A DNA stretch of 64,000 nt from Scylla paramamosain (taxonomy: Eukaryota > Arthropoda > Malacostraca > Decapoda > Portunidae): contig NC_087181.1 in NCBI RefSeq assembly GCF_035594125.1, positions 6,930,840 through 6,994,839 on the forward strand, written 5' to 3'. The position numbers and the translations under genes are program-made. How positions within the stretch are numbered: position 1 is the stretch's first letter; the number at the start of each line of letters is the position of its first letter. This document shows positions 27,601 to 37,979 of this stretch, piece after piece. The notes beneath the pieces are model-generated. The model was not told the origin of the DNA, searched no databases, and saw only the letters and a program-made list of their open reading frames with translations.

Positions 27601-28834
27601 ACAATTACTGAAAACGTGTTTTTTCGGTGTTTTCGGATGCAAACCAACCAAAATGAAGAAATAGAATAACATTACCAAAAAGGTATATTTTGAGTGTTTT
27701 TGAAATTGTTACCTACAAAAAACGAGAAAAATGGATGGAAAGCACTCTATATTGGGAAGCAAAAGACACCAAAAAGCATTTTAGGCACCAAAACGATAAA
27801 TAATATGAAAGTCACTCTATATGGAAATCCAAAACAAAATTACTGGAAACGTGTGTTTTAAAAGATTTACGTAGAAAAACGCTAAAACGGATGCAAACCA
27901 ACGAATATGAAGAAATAGAATAACATTACCAAAAAAATATATTTTGTGTGTTCTTGAGCTTGTTACATAAAAAAAACGCGAAAATGGATGCAAAGCACTC
28001 GATATAAGGAAAAAAAAGGACTTAACGAGAAACGTGTATAATGAGTTTTTATAGTTTCCCCAGAATCACAAGGCAAAAAAGGCAAAAACTCGACTATATG
28101 GAGAAGTTTCCAAGATACCAAAATGCTGAAACTCATGAATAAACACTCTTAATCAAGAAACAGAACAACTTTACTAAATGCGTGTATTTTGAGTGTTTTT
28201 TTTACATTCTTAGTTACCAAAACCCCAAATTCTATGCGAAACTAGCTTTATGTGGGAAAAAAATGACATTACCAGAAAAGTGTCTTTCAGTGTTTTTGAG
28301 CGTGTTAGGCACCAAAAAGCAGGGCAATCACATTACATGCGAATAAAACTAACTTTTTCGAAGAACTTGCCTTTTAGTGTTTTTGACACGCATTTAGTAA
28401 GGTTGCTCTGTTTCTCAATTAATAGTGTTATTCATGAGTTTCAGCATATACACGAGTTTTTTGCGTTTTTTGCCTTGTGTTTTTTTTTAACTATAAAACA
28501 TTCATTATACAGTTTTCTCTCAATGTCCCTTTGTTTCCCAATATAGAGTGCTTTGTATCCATTTTCGCGTTTTTTTGTAGGTAACAAGCTGAAAAACACT
28601 CAAAATATACATTTTGGTAGTTTTTCTGCTTCTTGATATTGGTTGGTTTGTATCAGTTTTAGCGTTTTTCTACGTAAAACACTGAGAAGACACGTTTTCA
28701 GTAATTTTCTTTTGGATTCCAACATAGAGTGAGTTCCTCATTATTTATCGTTTTGGTGCCTAACATGCTGAAAACACTCAAAAGACAGATTTCTGGTAAG
28801 GTCTTTAATTTCCTCATATGGGAGGCTTTGCATG
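21646..28834 (+). repeat. Super-unit copy 2 (paralogous to 9424-16857)
   Basis: Second copy of the ~12-kb arrangement. It carries the same ordered variants, but near 27768 monomer E1 is joined abruptly to the end of a B monomer (cattttaggcaccaaaacg). This removes about 0.7 kb relative to copy 1 and also removes the place where copy 1 has a hairpin variant at 14937. The inverted pentamer is also present and is 28 bp shorter here. Confidence 0.68.
28386..28834 (-). repeat. Inverted pentamer, paralogue of 16381-16857
   Basis: This 449-bp inverted segment has the same breakpoints as the one at 16381: agtgtttttg joined to acacgcattta on the left, and ggaggcttt...catg joined to tcttttcagtg on the right. 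It lacks 28 bp of the inverted A monomer around 28447. Identical breakpoints show that one inversion was copied, not that two arose. Confidence 0.9.
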
Positions 28835-29399
28835 TCTTTTCAGTGTTTTTGAGCGTGTTACGCAATAAAGCACTAAAAGCCAGGGCAATCACATTACATG
28901 GAAATAAAACCAAATTTTACCAAGAACTTGCCTTCAAGTGTTTTTGAGCTCCTTATATACCAAAACGCTGAAACGCATGCAAAACACACTTCATGGAGAA
29001 AGAGAATAATATTACCAAAAACATATATTTTGGGTGTTTTTGATCATGTTACCAATAAAAACGCTTAAATACATGCAAAAAACCCCATTTTTGGGAAACG
29101 AAAGGACATTACGAGAAACGTGTATTATGAGTGTTTTTAAGATCATTATTTACCAAAAAGCTAAAAGCCACAAATAACACTCTTTACTGAGAAAAAAATA
29201 AATAAATAAATAAAAAAATACGATATTTTTTTCTTTCTTTTTCATCTTCACAGGTACCGAGATGCCAAAATTTGGGCAAAATTCAGGAAATTATGAGTCA
29301 ATTATCAAAAAAGTTAATTTTAGCTTCTTTTTTTTTGTACTGTTATGTACCAAACCCTAAAGTGCATGCAAAAACTGTCTCATGAGTTTTTTTCAGCTT

Positions 29400-31600
29400 G
29401 TTAGGCACCTTAACGGTAAATAATATGCAAGTCACTCTATATGGGAATCTAAAACAAAATTACTGAAAACGTGTCTTTTCGGTGTTTTACGTAGAAAAAC
29501 GCTAAAACGGATGCAAATAACCAATAAGAAGAAATAAAATAATATTACCAAAAAGGTACATTTTGAGTGTTTTTGAGCTTCTTTCCTACAAAAAAAGCGA
29601 AAATGGATGCAAAACACTCCCTATTGGGAAACAAAATGACATTACGAGAAACGTGTATAATGAGTGTCTTAATATTTTTGAGCAAACGAACTTGTGGTTC
29701 ACAAGAACCACAAAGCAAAAAACGCAAAAACTCGTGTATATAAAGAAGTTTCTTAGATACCAAAATGCTGAAACTCATGAATAACAATATTAATTGAGAA
29801 ACAGAACAACCTTACCAAATGCGTGTATTTTGAGTGTTTTTCACATTCTTAGCAAAACCCCAAATAGCACGCAAAACTATGTTGGAAAAAAATGACATTA
29901 CCAGAAGTGTCTTTTGAGTGTTTTTGAGCGTGTTAGGCAATAAATCACAAAAAACAGGGCAATCACATTACATGGGAATAAAACCAACTTTTACGAAGAA
30001 CTTGCCTTGAAGTGTTTTTGACCTCCTTACAAACCAAAACGCTAAACGCTTGCAAAAAACTCCTTTATGGAAAACCAGAATAACATTACTAAAAAAATGT
30101 GTTTTAAGTGTTTTTGATCATGTTACCTATAAAAACGATTAAATACATGCATACAAAGATCCCTATGCTTCGGAAACGAAAGGACATTACGATAAACGTG
30201 TATTAGGACTGTTTTTAGGTTCCTTAAGTACCAAAACGTTAAAACCCACAAATAACACTCTTTATAGAGAAAAAAATAAATAAATAAATTTTTTTTTTTT
30301 ATATTCATTTTCATAGGTATCAAGATGCCAAAATTCTGCCAAAATTAAGGGAATTTATGTGAAAAAAAGAATATTATCAAAAAAGTTAATTATAGCTCTT
30401 TTTCAGATTTTATGTACCAAACTCTAAAGTGCATGCCACCTATATAAGGAAGTTAAACGACTTTACCAGGAACCTGTCTTTTCAGTGTTTTTTCAGCATG
30501 TTAGGCACCAAAACGATAAGTAATATGGAAATCACTCAATATGTGAATCCAAAACAAAATTACTGAAAACGTGTCTTTTCAGTGTTTTACGTAGAAAAAC
30601 GCTAAAACGGATGCAAACCAACAAATATGAAGAAATAGAATAACATTAATAAAAAGTGTTTTTGAGCTTTTTACCTACAAAAAACGCGCAAATGGATGGA
30701 AAGCACTCTATATTGGGAAGGAAAAGGACATTTTGAGAAACGTGTATAATGAGTGTTTTATAGTTTCACAAGAACCACAAGGCAAAAAACACAGAAACTC
30801 GTGTATATAGAGAAGTTTCTTACATACCAAAACGCTAAAACTCATGAATAACACTTTTAATTTAAAAACAGAACTACCTTACCAAATGTATGTATTTTGA
30901 GTGTTTTTCACATTCTTAGTTACGAAAATCCCAAATTACATGCGAAACTAGCTTTATGTGGGAAAAAAATGACATTACCAGAAAAGTGTCTTTTGAGTGT
31001 TTTTGAGCGTTATATGAAACAAAACACTAAAAAGCAGAACAATCACATTACATTGGAATAAAACCAAATTTTACGAAGAACTTGCCTTTAAGTGTTTTTT
31101 AGCTCCTTACATACCAAAACGCTAAACGCATGCAAAACAACCTTTATGGAGAAACAGAATAACATTACCAAAAACATGTATTTTGATTTTTTTTTTATCA
31201 TGTTACCTATAAAATCGCTTAAATACATGCAAAGAACCCTATGTTTCTGAAACGAAAGGACATTACGAAAAGCGTGTATTATGGGTATTTTTAAGTTCCT
31301 TAAGTACCAAAAATCTAAAACCCACAAATTTTCTCTTTTATAGAGAAAAAATAATAAAAAAAATAGATTTTTTTTTTTTTATTCATCTTCATAGGTACCG
31401 AGATGCCAAAATTCTGAGAAAATTCAGGGAAATTATGTGAAAAAAAATAATTTTAGCTTTTTCCGGAGTTATGTACGAAACCCGGAAGTGCATGCAAATT
31501 ATACACGACGGGAAATTACACGACTTTACAAGAAACCTGTCTTTGGGTGTTTTCAGCAATTTCAACAATATTACTGAAAACGTGTCTTTTCAGTTTTAGC
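29400..31600 (+). repeat. Paralogue of 7300-9480 within the array
   Basis: Three ordered markers match at a constant offset near 22.1 kb. The hairpin variant with cttgtggttc facing gaaccacaag is at 7628 and 29690. The variant atatgtgaatcc is at 8427 and 30540. The fusion caatttcaacaatattac is at 9430 and 31554. The truncated D1 monomer ending aaaaagtgtttttgagc (8540 and 30650) is also shared. This indicates another copy of the start of the super-unit. Confidence 0.65.
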
Positions 31601-33779
31601 GTAGAACGCTAAAACGGATGCAAACCAACCAATATGAAGATATAGACTAACATTACAAAAAAGTTGTGTTTTTGAGCTTGTTACCTAAAAAAAACGCAAA
31701 AATGAATGCAAAGTAGTCTATATTGGGAAACAAAAGGATATTACAAGAAAATTCTATAATGAATGTTTTAATAGTTTTTAAGAACCATAAGGGAAAAAAC
31801 GCAAAAACTCGTATATATGGAGAAGATTGTTAGATACCAAAATGCTGAAACTCATGAATAACACTCTTAATTGAGAAAAAGAACAATCATAGGAAATGAA
31901 TGTATTTTGAGTGTTTTTTTTTACATTCTTAGTGGTCCAACCCCAAATTACATGCGAAAATGTGGAAAAAAAATGAAATTACTAGAAAAGTAACTTTTTA
32001 GTGTTTTTCAGCGTGTTAGGCAATAAAGCACTAAAAAGCAGGGCAATCACATTACATGGGAATATAACCAACTTTTACGAAGAACTTGCTTTTAAGTTTT
32101 TTTGTGCTTCTTACATACTAAAACACTAAAACCCATGCAAAACACCCTTTATGGAAAAACAGAATAACATTATCAAAAACATGTATTTTGAGTGTTTTTG
32201 AGCTTGTTACCAATAAAAACGCTTAAATACATGCAAAGAGCCCTATGTTTGGGAATGTGTATTATGAGTGTTTATAAGTTCCTTAAGAACCAAAAAGCTA
32301 AAACCCACAAATAACACTCCTTATGGAGAGAAAAAAAATAAAATAAAAATAGCATTTTTTTTTATTGATCTTCATAGGTACTGAGATGCCAAAATTCTGG
32401 CAAAATTCAGGAAAATTACGTGAAAAAAGAATATTATGAAAAAGGTTAATTTTAGCTTTTTTTCGGACTGTTATGTACCAAACCCTAAAGTGTATGCAAA
32501 GCCACCTATATGGGGAAATTAAACGACTTTACAAGAAACCTGTCTTTTGAGTGTTTTTCAGCATGTTAGGCATCAAAACGATAAATAACATGGAAGTCAC
32601 TCTATATGGGAATCCAAAACAAAATAACTGAAAACGTTTAAATACATGCAAAGAATCTTATCTTTAGGAAACAAAAGGACATTACGAGAAACGAGTATTA
32701 TGAGTGTTTTTACGTTCCTTAAGTACCAAATAGCTTAAACCCACAAATAACCCTCTTTATAGAGAAAAAATAAATAAATAAATGAAAAAATAGCTTTTTT
32801 TTTTGTTATTGATCTTCATAGGTACCGAGATGCCAAAATTCTGGGAAAAGTCAGGAAATTATGTGAATAAAGAATATCAAAAAAGTTAATTTTAGTTTTT
32901 TTTTCAGACCCTTATGTACCAAACCCTAAAGTGCATGTAGAGCCACCTATATGGAGAAATTAAACGACTTTACCTGAAACCTGTCTTTTGCCTGTTTTTT
33001 TTTAGTATGTTAGGCACCAAAACAATAAATAATATGAAAGTCCCTCTGTATGGGATTCCAAAACAAAATTACTGAAAACGTGTCTTTTCAGTGTTTTACG
33101 TAGAAAAACGCTAAAACGAATTGAAATCAACCAATGTCATGAAATAGAATAATATTACCAAAAAGGTATTTTTTGTGTTTTTGAGCGAAAATGGATGCAA
33201 ATCTCTCTATATTGGGAAACAAAAGGACATTACGAGAAACGTTTATAATGAGTGTTTTATAGTTTCACAAGAACCACAAGGCAAAACAAGCAAAAACTCG
33301 TGTATATGGAGATGTTTCTTAGATACCAAAATGCTGAAATTCATAAATAACACTCTTAATTGAGAAAGAGAATAACCTTACCAAATTTGTGTATTTTGAG
33401 TGTTTTTCGCATTCTTAGTTACCAAAACCCGAAATTACATGCGAAACTAGCTTTATGTGGGAAATAAATGACATTACCAAAAAAAAAAGTGTCTTTTGAG
33501 TGTGTTTGAGCGTGTTAGGCAATAAAGCACAAAAAAAGCAGGGCAATGACATTACATGGGAATAAAACGAACATTTACCAAGAACTTGTCTTTAAGTGTT
33601 TTTTCAGCTCCTTACATACCAAAACGCTAAAATGCATGCAAAACACCCTTTCTGGAGAAACAAAATAACATTACGAAAAACATGAATGTTCAGTGTTTTG
33701 ATCTGTTATGTATAAAAAAGCTTAATTGCCAGCAAAGAACCCTATCTTTGGGAAACGAAAGGACATTACGTTTACGTAG

Positions 33780-34832
33780 AAAAACGCTAAAGCGGATCCA
33801 AACCAACCTATATGAAGAAATAGAATAATATTACCAAAAAGATATATTTTGAGTGTTTTTGAGCTTGTTACCTACAAAAAAAAATGCAAAAATGGATGTA
33901 AAGCACTCTATATTAGGAAACAAAAGGACATTACGAGAAACGTGTATAATGAGTGTTTTATAGTTTTAAAAGAACCACAAGGCAATAAACGCAAAAACTC
34001 GTGTATATAGAGAAATTTCTTACATACCGAAATGATGAAATGCATGAATAACATTTTTAATCGATAAACAGAACTATCTTACCAAATTGTGTGTTTTGAG
34101 TGTTTTTCACATTCTTAGTTACGAAAATGCCAAATTACATGCGAAACTACCTTCATGTGGGAAAAAAAAAAAAAAAAATGACATTACCAAAAAGTTTCTT
34201 TTTAGTGTTTTTGAGCGTGATATGCAACAAAGCACTAAAAAGCAGAACACTCATATTACATGGGAATAAAACCAACTTTTACGAAGAACTTGCCTTTTAG
34301 TGTTTTTTAACTCCTTACATACCAAATGGCTAAAACGCATACAAAACACCCTTTATGGAGAAACAGAATAACATTACCAAAAACATGTATTTTGAGTGTT
34401 TTTGATCATGTAACCTATAAAAACGCTTAAATACATGTAAAGAACCCTATGTTTGTATAACAAAAGGACATTACGAAAATCGTGTATTATGAGTGTTTTT
34501 AAGTTCCTTAAGTACCAAAAAGCTAAAACCCACAAATAACACTCTTTATAGAGAGAAAAAAAAAAACATTTTGTTATTCATCTTCATACGTATCGAGATG
34601 CCAAAATTCTGGCAAAATTCATGGAAATTTTGTAAAAGAAAATCATTATTAAAAAAATAATTTTTGCTTTTTTTCCGGAGTTATATACAAACCCTGAAGT
34701 GCATCCAAAGCCACCTATATGGGGAAATTACACGACTTTACCAGAAACCTGTGTTTTGAGTGTTTTTCAGCACTTTCAACAATATTACTGAAAACGTGTC
34801 TTTTCAGTGATTTACGTAGAAAAACGCTAAAA
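33780..34832 (+). repeat. Paralogue of about 9840-10910, left of the jockey-like insertion
   Basis: Closely matches the region ending at about 10910. Shared features are gaaatgatgaaatgcatg (34030 and 10113), aatcgataaacagaac, and the fusion variant (tttcaacaatattactg) at about 34772 versus 10847. With 37980-38770 it reconstructs a satellite segment that is uninterrupted at 10,910, which serves as the empty-site paralogue for the jockey-like insertion. Confidence 0.75.
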
Positions 34833-34885
34833 CGTATGTAAACGCTACATTTTTTTACATACGCTAAACGTATGTAAAAAAAAAA
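34824..34885 (+). repeat. Fold-back filler at the 5' junction of the plus-strand element
   Basis: The satellite flank acgctaaaacgtatgtaaa at 34824-34842 is followed by an inverted copy of its end (tttacatacg, 34854-34863) and then a second direct copy, acgctaaacgtatgtaaa (34861-34878), before the A-run that leads into the element. The stem cgtatgtaaa/tttacatacg is ten perfect base pairs. It looks like templated filler from target-primed reverse transcription or end joining at a truncated 5' end. Confidence 0.75.
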
Positions 34886-34901
34886 AAAAAATTTTAAAAT
34901 C

Positions 34902-37862
34902 ATGGCGACTCCTACACCAGCCTCGGAGTCCCCATCTGGGGAGGGGACCATAAATGTCCCCAGGTCGGACTGCCTTTCCGTCGACGACCCTAAGTGTCTT
35001 GACACCCCCCTCAACTTTTTCTTCATTAACTTCTGCAACATTCGCGGTCTAAGATCTAATTTTCAATCTGTAGAACACCACCTCTCCTCTTCTAAACCTC
35101 ATCTTCTTTTCCTCACTGAAACTCAGGTGTCTGAGGCAACTGACAGTAGCCCCTTTTCTGTTCCCTCCTACTTTCTCTATCCTCATTTTCGATCCAAAGC
35201 TGGATGCTGCGTTTATGTGCGCAATGACTTAACCTGCTCTCGTGCCCACGCTCTTGAATCTTCCGAGTTTTCCACCATCTGGCTACGACTACAGAGTCAT
35301 TCTCATACTAAATTTATCTGTGCTGTATACCTCTCTCCTAACTCCTCTGACTATAAGAAATTCTTTGACTACTTAACTTCCAAAGTGGAGCACATTCTGA
35401 CCCTCTTCCCTTTTGCAGAGATCTCCATTCTTGGAGACTTCAATGTTCACCACCAGCTTTGGCTTTCCTCTCCCTTCACTGACCATCCTGGTGAACTAGC
35501 CTACAACTTTGCTATCCTCCATGACCTAGAGCAATTGGTGCAACACCCTACTCGTATTCCTGACCGTCTTGGAGATACGCCCAACATTCTTGACCTTTTC
35601 CTGACCTCTAATCCTTCTGCTTATGCTGTCACCCTTTCTTCTCCGTTGGGCTCCTCCGATCACAATCTCATATCTTTATCTTGTCCTATCACTCCAATCC
35701 CTCCTCAGGATCCCCCTAAGCGAAGGTGCCTCTGGCGTTTTGCCTCTGCTAGTTGGGGGGACCTGAGGCGGTATTTTGCTGATTTTCCTTGGAATGACTA
35801 CTGCTTCCGTGTCAGAGACCCGTCTTTGTGTGCTGAGCGCATAACAGAGGTGATAGTGTCTGGCATGGAGGCGTACATTCCTCACTCTTTTTCTCGTCCT
35901 AAACCTTCTAAACCTTGGTTTAACACAGCTTGTTCTCGTGCTATACATGATAGAGAGGTGGCCCACAAAAGGTACTTAAGCCTTCCTTCACCAGAATCTC
36001 ATGCACTTTATATTTCTGCCCGGAACCATGCCAAGTCTGTTCTCCAACTAGCCAAAAACTCCTTCATTAACAGAAAATGTCAAAACCTTTCAAGATCTAA
36101 CTCTCCTCGTGATTTCTGGCATCTAGCCAAAAATATCTCCAATAACTTTGCTTCTTCTTCTTTCCCTCCTCTACTTCAACCAGATGGCACCACTGCTATC
36201 ACATCTATTTCTAAAGCTGAACTCTTTGCTCAAACCTTTGCTAAAAACTCTACCTTGGACGATTCTGGGCTTGTTCCTCCCTCTCCTCCACCCTCTGACT
36301 ACTTCATGCCTCGTATTAAAATTCTTCGTAATGATGTTTTCCATGCCCTCGCTGGCCTAAACCCTCAGAAGGCTTATGGACCTGATGGGGTCCCTCCTAT
36401 TGTTCTCCGAAACTGTGCCTCCGTGCTTGCACCTTGCCTAGTCAAACTCTTTCAGCTCTGTCTGTCAACATCTACCTTTCCTTCTTGCTGGAAGTTTGCC
36501 TACATTCAACCTGTTCCTAAAAAGGGTGACCGCTCTAATCCCTCAAACTACCGTCCTATTGCTTTAATTTCCTGCTTATCTAAAATTTTTGAATCTATCC
36601 TCAACAGGAAGATTCTTAAACATCTATCACTTCACAACCTTCTATCTGATCGCCAGTATGGGTTCCGTCAAGGCCGCTCGACTGGTGATCTTCTGGCTTT
36701 CCTTACTGAGTCTTGGTCATCCTCTTTTAGAGACTTTGGTGAAACTTTTGCTGTTGCCTTGGACATATCAAAAGCCTTTGATAGAGTCTGGCACAAAGCT
36801 TTGATTTCCAAACTACCCTCCTACGGTTTCTATCCTTCTCTCTGTAACTTCATCTCAAGTTTCCTTTCTGACCGTTCTATTGCTGCTGTGGTAGACGGTC
36901 ACTGTTCTTCTCCTAAATCTATTAACAGTGGTGTTCCTCAGGGTTCTGTCCTGTCACCCACTCTCTTCTTATTATTCATTAATGATCTTCTAAAACAAAC
37001 TTCTTGTCCTATCCACTCCTATGCTGATGATACCACCCTGCACTTTTCCACGTCTTTTCATAGACGTCCAACCCTTCAGGAGGTAAACATATCACGCAGG
37101 GAAGCCACAGAACGCCTGACTTCTGATCTTTCTAAAATTTCTGATTGGGGCAGAGCAAACTTGGTATTGTTCAATGCCTCAAAAACTCAATTCCTCCATC
37201 TATCAACTCGACACAATCTTCCAGACAACTATCCCCTCTTCTTCAATGACACTCAACTATCCCCCTCTTCTACACTGAACATCCTCGGTCTGTCCTTTAC
37301 TTATAATCTGAACTGGAAACTTCACATCTCATCTCTAGCTAAAACAGCTTCCATGAAGTTAGGTGTTCTGAGACGTCTCCGCCAGTTTTTCTCACCCCCG
37401 CAGCTGCTAACTCTGTACAAGGGCCTTATCCGTCCATGTATGGAGTATGCTTCACATGTCTGGGGGGGTTCCACTCATACTGCTGTTCTAGACAGGGTGG
37501 AATCAAAAGCTTTTCGTCTCATCAACTCCTCTCCTCTAACTGACTGTCTTCAGCCTCTCTCTCACCGCCGCAATGTTGCATCTCTAGCTGTCTTCTACCG
37601 CTATTTTCATGCTAACTGCTCTTCTGATCTTGCTAACTGCATGCCTCCCCTCCTTCCGCGGCCTCGCTGCACAAGACTTTCTTCTTTCTCTCACTCCTAT
37701 TCTGTCCACCTCTCTAACGCAAGAGTTAACCAGTATTCTCAATCATTCATCCCTTTCTCTGGTAAACTCTGGAACTCCTTGCCTGCTTCTGTATTTCCAC
37801 CTTCCTATGACTTGAATTCCTTCAAGAGGGAGGTTTCAAGACACTTATCCACCAATTTTTGA
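34902..37862 (+). CDS. Endonuclease/reverse transcriptase polyprotein of a jockey-like element
   Basis: A 986-residue protein that nicks target DNA and copies the element RNA from the nick (target-primed reverse transcription). An APE-type endonuclease spans about residues 37-260. Visible motifs are NFCNIRGL (43-50), LTET with Glu73, GDFNVHH (178-184), NILDLFLTS (228-236) and SSDHNLI (251-257, Asp253/His254). A linker follows, then the reverse transcriptase (about 480-790) with [10 protein letters not shown] (534-543), NYRPIALIS (549-557), YGFRQGRST (586-594), [11 protein letters not shown] (620-630, Asp621), [11 protein letters not shown] (676-686) and YADD (707-710). All three expected palm aspartates are present. 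The C-terminal region contains a conserved [10 protein letters not shown] stretch. No RNase H or Cys-rich ORF1-type domain is seen. The ATG at 34902 is the first in frame and matches the start in the other copy. The protein ends at TGA 37860-37862. It may be functional, but the truncated 5' UTR probably removed its promoter. Confidence 0.95.
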   Translation: MATPTPASESPSGEGTINVPRSDCLSVDDPKCLDTPLNFFFINFCNIRGLRSNFQSVEHHLSSSKPHLLFLTETQVSEATDSSPFSVPSYFLYPHFRSKAGCCVYVRNDLTCSRAHALESSEFSTIWLRLQSHSHTKFICAVYLSPNSSDYKKFFDYLTSKVEHILTLFPFAEISILGDFNVHHQLWLSSPFTDHPGELAYNFAILHDLEQLVQHPTRIPDRLGDTPNILDLFLTSNPSAYAVTLSSPLGSSDHNLISLSCPITPIPPQDPPKRRCLWRFASASWGDLRRYFADFPWNDYCFRVRDPSLCAERITEVIVSGMEAYIPHSFSRPKPSKPWFNTACSRAIHDREVAHKRYLSLPSPESHALYISARNHAKSVLQLAKNSFINRKCQNLSRSNSPRDFWHLAKNISNNFASSSFPPLLQPDGTTAITSISKAELFAQTFAKNSTLDDSGLVPPSPPPSDYFMPRIKILRNDVFHALAGLNPQKAYGPDGVPPIVLRNCASVLAPCLVKLFQLCLSTSTFPSCWKFAYIQPVPKKGDRSNPSNYRPIALISCLSKIFESILNRKILKHLSLHNLLSDRQYGFRQGRSTGDLLAFLTESWSSSFRDFGETFAVALDISKAFDRVWHKALISKLPSYGFYPSLCNFISSFLSDRSIAAVVDGHCSSPKSINSGVPQGSVLSPTLFLLFINDLLKQTSCPIHSYADDTTLHFSTSFHRRPTLQEVNISRREATERLTSDLSKISDWGRANLVLFNASKTQFLHLSTRHNLPDNYPLFFNDTQLSPSSTLNILGLSFTYNLNWKLHISSLAKTASMKLGVLRRLRQFFSPPQLLTLYKGLIRPCMEYASHVWGGSTHTAVLDRVESKAFRLINSSPLTDCLQPLSHRRNVASLAVFYRYFHANCSSDLANCMPPLLPRPRCTRLSSFSHSYSVHLSNARVNQYSQSFIPFSGKLWNSLPASVFPPSYDLNSFKREVSRHLSTNF

Positions 37863-37948
37863 CCACTGCTTTGACCCTTTTAGGGACTGGCATTTCAGTG
37901 GGCATTTTTTTTATTAGATTTTTGTTGCCCTTGGCCAGTATCCTTCCT

Positions 37949-37979
<31 letters not shown>
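37863..37979 (+). other. 3' UTR and poly(A) tail of the jockey-like element
   Basis: About 90 bp after the stop codon, ending cttcctacat, then 27 A residues at 37953-37979. The same 3' UTR in reverse complement is at 1712-1802 in the minus copy, followed there by a shorter run of 12 T. The longer tail on the intact copy fits a younger insertion. No canonical AATAAA is seen in the 3' UTR. Confidence 0.85.

Larger units (their letters stand above)
4968..34832 (+). repeat. Main satellite array of 1.1-kb higher-order units
   Basis: About 30 kb of tandem higher-order units made of ~96-bp monomers A-E. Once per unit there is an A-rich tract switching to a T-rich tract followed by attcatcttcataggtac. 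These landmarks lie near 5461, 6512, 7099, 9194, 10610, 11733, 12500, 13477, 14577, 15523, 17213, 18160, 19262, 20373, 21411, 22441, 23526, 24622, 25512, 27300, 29195, 30268, 31345, 32327, 32760 and 34553. Most spacings are 0.95-1.1 kb; shorter or longer ones mark internal deletions or partial units. Short ORFs occur on both strands because most monomers are multiples of three bases long; none has recognisable domains. There is no other gene in this stretch. Confidence 0.92.
34886..37979 (+). mobile_element. Jockey-like non-LTR retrotransposon with intact ORF
   Basis: Non-LTR retrotransposon of about 3.1 kb. It consists of a few bases of 5' UTR, one long ORF (34902-37862), an ~90-bp 3' UTR and a poly(A) run at 37953-37979. 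It has much lower AT content than the surrounding satellite. The 5' end is truncated about 16 bases before the ATG relative to the copy at 1699-4967. The insertion lies inside monomer D1: the left flank ends ...cgtatgtaaac and the right flank resumes caaccattatgaagg, matching the uninterrupted sequence at about 10905-10930. The intact ORF and long poly(A) suggest a recent insertion. The clade call (jockey or a near relative) rests on an APE-type endonuclease plus RT without RNase H, and on the poly(A) tail. Confidence 0.93.

Noticed and set aside
35676..35966. 96-codon ORF antisense to the intact retrotransposon ORF (also 3701-3991 in the other copy)
   Set aside because: It lies opposite the coding strand of the endonuclease-RT linker. 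Conservation between the two copies follows from their recent common origin.
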